A DNA stretch of 6,081 nucleotides from Candidatus Coliplasma caballi (GTDB lineage: Bacteria > Bacillota > Clostridia > Oscillospirales > CAG-382): assembly GCA_018065365.1 (NCBI GenBank), contig JAGHTH010000135.1, positions 1-6,081 on the forward strand, given 5' to 3'. The notes below the pieces were generated by a model that worked only from the letters and a program-made list of their open reading frames with translations, did not search any database and was not told the DNA's origin. Both the position numbers and the translations under genes were made by a program. Shown piece by piece: positions 4,649-6,081 of the stretch; position 1 is the first letter of the stretch, and each line of letters begins with the position of its first letter.

Positions 4649-5832
4649 GTACATTCCGGGAGATCATCCTGTTAAAATACGGCGAGATCGTGCTGAAAGG
4701 ATTGAACCGTAACTATTTCAATCAACTTTTGGAACGCAACGTCAAGCGTTCGCTCCGGCACGTCGAGGGCGAGTTCACGCTCGAGTATTCGCAGTCGATC
4801 CTGTTCGTGCGCGGCGACGAATACAGCGATATCGACGCGGCGTTTGCCGAACTGCAAAAGGTGTTCGGCGTCGTGTCGCTCTGCAAGGGCTGGGAATGCG
4901 AAAAAGACATGGACGTCATTCTGTCGGTCGTCCGCGAACACGCTTCGGAATTGGTCGGGAGCGCCTCGACGTTCAAATGCGACGCGCGGCGCAGCGACAA
5001 ACAGTTCCCGCTGACTTCCCCGCAGATCGCGGCGGAATGCGGCGGCGTGCTGCTTTCGGAACTTTGTAAGCTCAAAGTGGACGTGCGGAACCCTGACGTT
5101 GTCGTAATGACGGAGATCCGCGACCGCACGGCGATCATTCACGGGAACAGCGTCAAGGGCGCAGGCGGTATGCCGGTCGGCTGTGAGGGCATGGCGATGC
5201 TGCTGCTCTCCGGCGGGATCGATTCCCCTGTTGCCGGACACATGACGGCACGGCGCGGCGTGGAATTGGAAGCGGTCTATTTTGAAACACCGCCTTATAC
5301 TTCCGAAGCGGCGCGGGAAAAAGCCGTGTCGCTGGCGCGCAAACTCGCCGAATATACCGGCGGGATGCGGCTCCATTCCGTCAGTTTGACCGAAGTGCAG
5401 GAAGTGTTGGCTTCGATCTGCGAGGAACGGCTGTTCACGTTGCTTCTGCGGCGCTTCGTGGTACGCTGTGCCGAAGTGCTTGCGCGAGAGAACGGCTGCT
5501 CGGCGCTCATTACGGGCGAATCCGTCGGTCAGGTCGCTTCGCAGACCATGCTTTCGCTGGTCGTAACCAACGAGCCCGCGAAGCTGCCGGTATTCCGTCC
5601 CTGTATCGGACTCGACAAAGAGGAGATCATCGTTCGCGCAAGACAGATCGGCACGATGGAAATTTCCTCGCTGCCCTATGAAGATTGCTGTGCGATGTTC
5701 ACGCCGAAGCACCCGAACACCCACCCGACGCTCGACGAGATCTACGCCGAGGAAGCAAAAATCGACGTGGAAGGGCTGGGCGCGGGGGCAAGCGCGCCCG
5801 ACCACCCGGAAGGGATCAACCGTCCCCGTTAA
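4645..5832 (+). CDS. thiI: tRNA uracil 4-sulfurtransferase ThiI, without rhodanese domain
   Basis: The 395-residue ThiI opens with MSTFREIILLKYGEIVLKGL, the standard N-terminal ferredoxin-like start. A THUMP RNA-binding domain follows at about 60-165, then GAGGMPVG (172-179) leading into the PP-loop AANH domain with SGGIDSP (189-195), the ATP pyrophosphatase signature. ALITGESVGQVASQT (287-301) and PYEDCCAMFTPKHP (344-357) are also conserved; Cys348 or Cys349 corresponds to the catalytic cysteine region of E. coli ThiI (Cys344). The enzyme adenylates U8 of tRNA and replaces oxygen with sulfur to make 4-thiouridine. The C-terminal rhodanese domain of E. coli ThiI is absent, as in many Bacillota, so sulfur probably comes directly from the adjacent desulfurase. 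The ATG overlaps the upstream TGA (ATGA at 4645-4648) and I see no Shine-Dalgarno, implying translational coupling. The last ~18 residues are Gly/Ala/Pro-rich and unlike the usual ThiI tail. Confidence 0.95.
   Translation: MSTFREIILLKYGEIVLKGLNRNYFNQLLERNVKRSLRHVEGEFTLEYSQSILFVRGDEYSDIDAAFAELQKVFGVVSLCKGWECEKDMDVILSVVREHASELVGSASTFKCDARRSDKQFPLTSPQIAAECGGVLLSELCKLKVDVRNPDVVVMTEIRDRTAIIHGNSVKGAGGMPVGCEGMAMLLLSGGIDSPVAGHMTARRGVELEAVYFETPPYTSEAAREKAVSLARKLAEYTGGMRLHSVSLTEVQEVLASICEERLFTLLLRRFVVRCAEVLARENGCSALITGESVGQVASQTMLSLVVTNEPAKLPVFRPCIGLDKEEIIVRARQIGTMEISSLPYEDCCAMFTPKHPNTHPTLDEIYAEEAKIDVEGLGAGASAPDHPEGINRPR
5778..5799 (+). repeat. GC-only inverted repeat inside the 3' end of thiI
   Basis: GGGCGCG (5778-5784) and CGCGCCC (5793-5799) are exact reverse complements around an 8-nt loop, GGGGCAAG. 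No T run follows, so it is not itself a terminator. It encodes the unusual Gly/Ala-rich ThiI tail and lies about 47 nt before the terminator stem. It may slow ribosomes, protect the mRNA 3' end, or be a small GC-rich repeat fixed in the gene tail. Confidence 0.45.
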
Positions 5833-5845
5833 AACCCCAAAAGAC

Positions 5846-5873
5846 ACGGCAGGGCTTTCACCCTGGCGTTTTT
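5846..5873 (+). terminator. Rho-independent terminator of the desulfurase-thiI operon
   Basis: ACG-g-CAGGG (5846-5854) pairs with CCCTG-g-CGT (5861-5869) around the loop CTTTCA, with one internal G-G mismatch, followed by TTTTT (5869-5873). It starts 13 nt after the thiI stop. The hairpin also lies just past the stop of the convergent minus-strand gene, where the trailing sequence is less T-rich, so it may serve that gene only weakly. Confidence 0.85.
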
Positions 5874-5875
5874 CC

Positions 5876-6081
5876 TTATTCCACGACTAAAGTCAATATC
5901 GTCTGTGCGGAATTCAGCGCGTCTTCACACGCCGCGTCGGAAAAGCACGCAAAACGCAGCATCGCACCGCGGTACGTTCCCTTTTCCAGTGCTCTGTTCA
6001 ACACGATCTGCCCGGAAGTCTTCCCCGGCTCGACCGGCTCGGCAGTCCAAAGCACCTTCCCGTCTTCCAACACCAGAGAGA
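5876..6081 (-). CDS. C-terminal part of a protein resembling Gram-positive hypothetical/surface proteins (runs off right edge)
   Basis: Only the last 67 codons are present; the frame is open to the window edge, so the GTG at 6073 is not taken as the start. The visible peptide runs from SLVLEDGKVLWTAEPVEPGK through GQIVLNRALEKGTYRG to AQTILTLVVE. The pattern of D-G-x-V/L-L, then a (hydrophobic)-x-P-G turn, then L-x-x-x-L-x-x-G-T-Y, and finally a hydrophobic ITL.V strand resembles the terminal beta-sandwich segment common in secreted or lipoprotein-type hypothetical proteins of Bacillota. The usual Tyr after the P-G turn is absent here. No membrane segment or sorting motif is seen in this piece. 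The gene converges on thiI, ending 44 nt from its stop. The similarity is recalled by eye, function is unknown, and localisation depends on the missing N-terminus. Confidence 0.5.
   Translation of the reverse strand, partial: SLVLEDGKVLWTAEPVEPGKTSGQIVLNRALEKGTYRGAMLRFACFSDAACEDALNSAQTILTLVVE

Noticed and set aside
4672..5847. Long minus-strand open frame (391 codons) opposite thiI
   Set aside because: thiI on the plus strand has all family motifs; the antisense peptide is Arg/His-rich and crosses the operon terminator.
6071..6073. GTG as the start of the right-edge gene
   Set aside because: The frame is open upstream to the window edge, no ribosome binding site fits within the visible bases, and the peptide looks like a C-terminal piece.

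Overview
The window is GC-rich chromosomal DNA (GC judged by eye, not computed) carrying housekeeping genes of a Gram-positive, Bacillota-type bacterium. The lineage is indicated by a full-length RNase Y (rny) followed by ymdB, purine-rich AAAGGAG/GGAGG ribosome binding sites, sigma-A-type promoters, and a rhodanese-less ThiI paired with its own cysteine desulfurase. A clostridial, possibly uncultured gut organism fits best, but genus cannot be read from this sequence. I see no insertion sequence, phage gene, CRISPR array, tRNA or rRNA.

Minus-strand block (bases 1-3355). A sigma-A-like promoter at 3327-3355 drives rny, then ymdB, yajC and the start of an M29-family aminopeptidase that runs off the left edge. 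The rny-ymdB gap (76 nt) holds a strong terminator-like hairpin. ymdB and yajC overlap by 4 nt (ATGA). The yajC-peptidase gap (63 nt) holds a second, weaker hairpin. The order suggests one operon with graded expression: RNA decay (RNase Y), a cyclic-nucleotide phosphodiesterase linked to RNA metabolism (YmdB), the SecDF accessory YajC, and a peptidase.

Divergent intergenic region (3164-3523, 360 nt). It carries two outward-facing promoters. The ~157-nt rny leader holds a 10-bp perfect inverted repeat that includes the rny start codon and puts the Shine-Dalgarno in its loop. Upstream of it is an 11-bp inverted repeat whose inner arm could instead pair with the start-codon hairpin. This switch-like layout is the most interesting feature here.

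Plus-strand block (3462-5873). A near-consensus promoter drives an IscS/NifS-type cysteine desulfurase gene, which overlaps thiI by 4 nt (ATGA), followed by an intrinsic terminator. Together they look like a dedicated sulfur relay for tRNA 4-thiouridine: the desulfurase makes a persulfide and ThiI adenylates tRNA U8 and inserts sulfur.

Right edge (5876-6081). The C-terminal part of a convergent minus-strand gene resembles a beta-rich tail seen in Gram-positive hypothetical/surface proteins. Overall the gene content is ordinary; the novelty candidates are regulatory.
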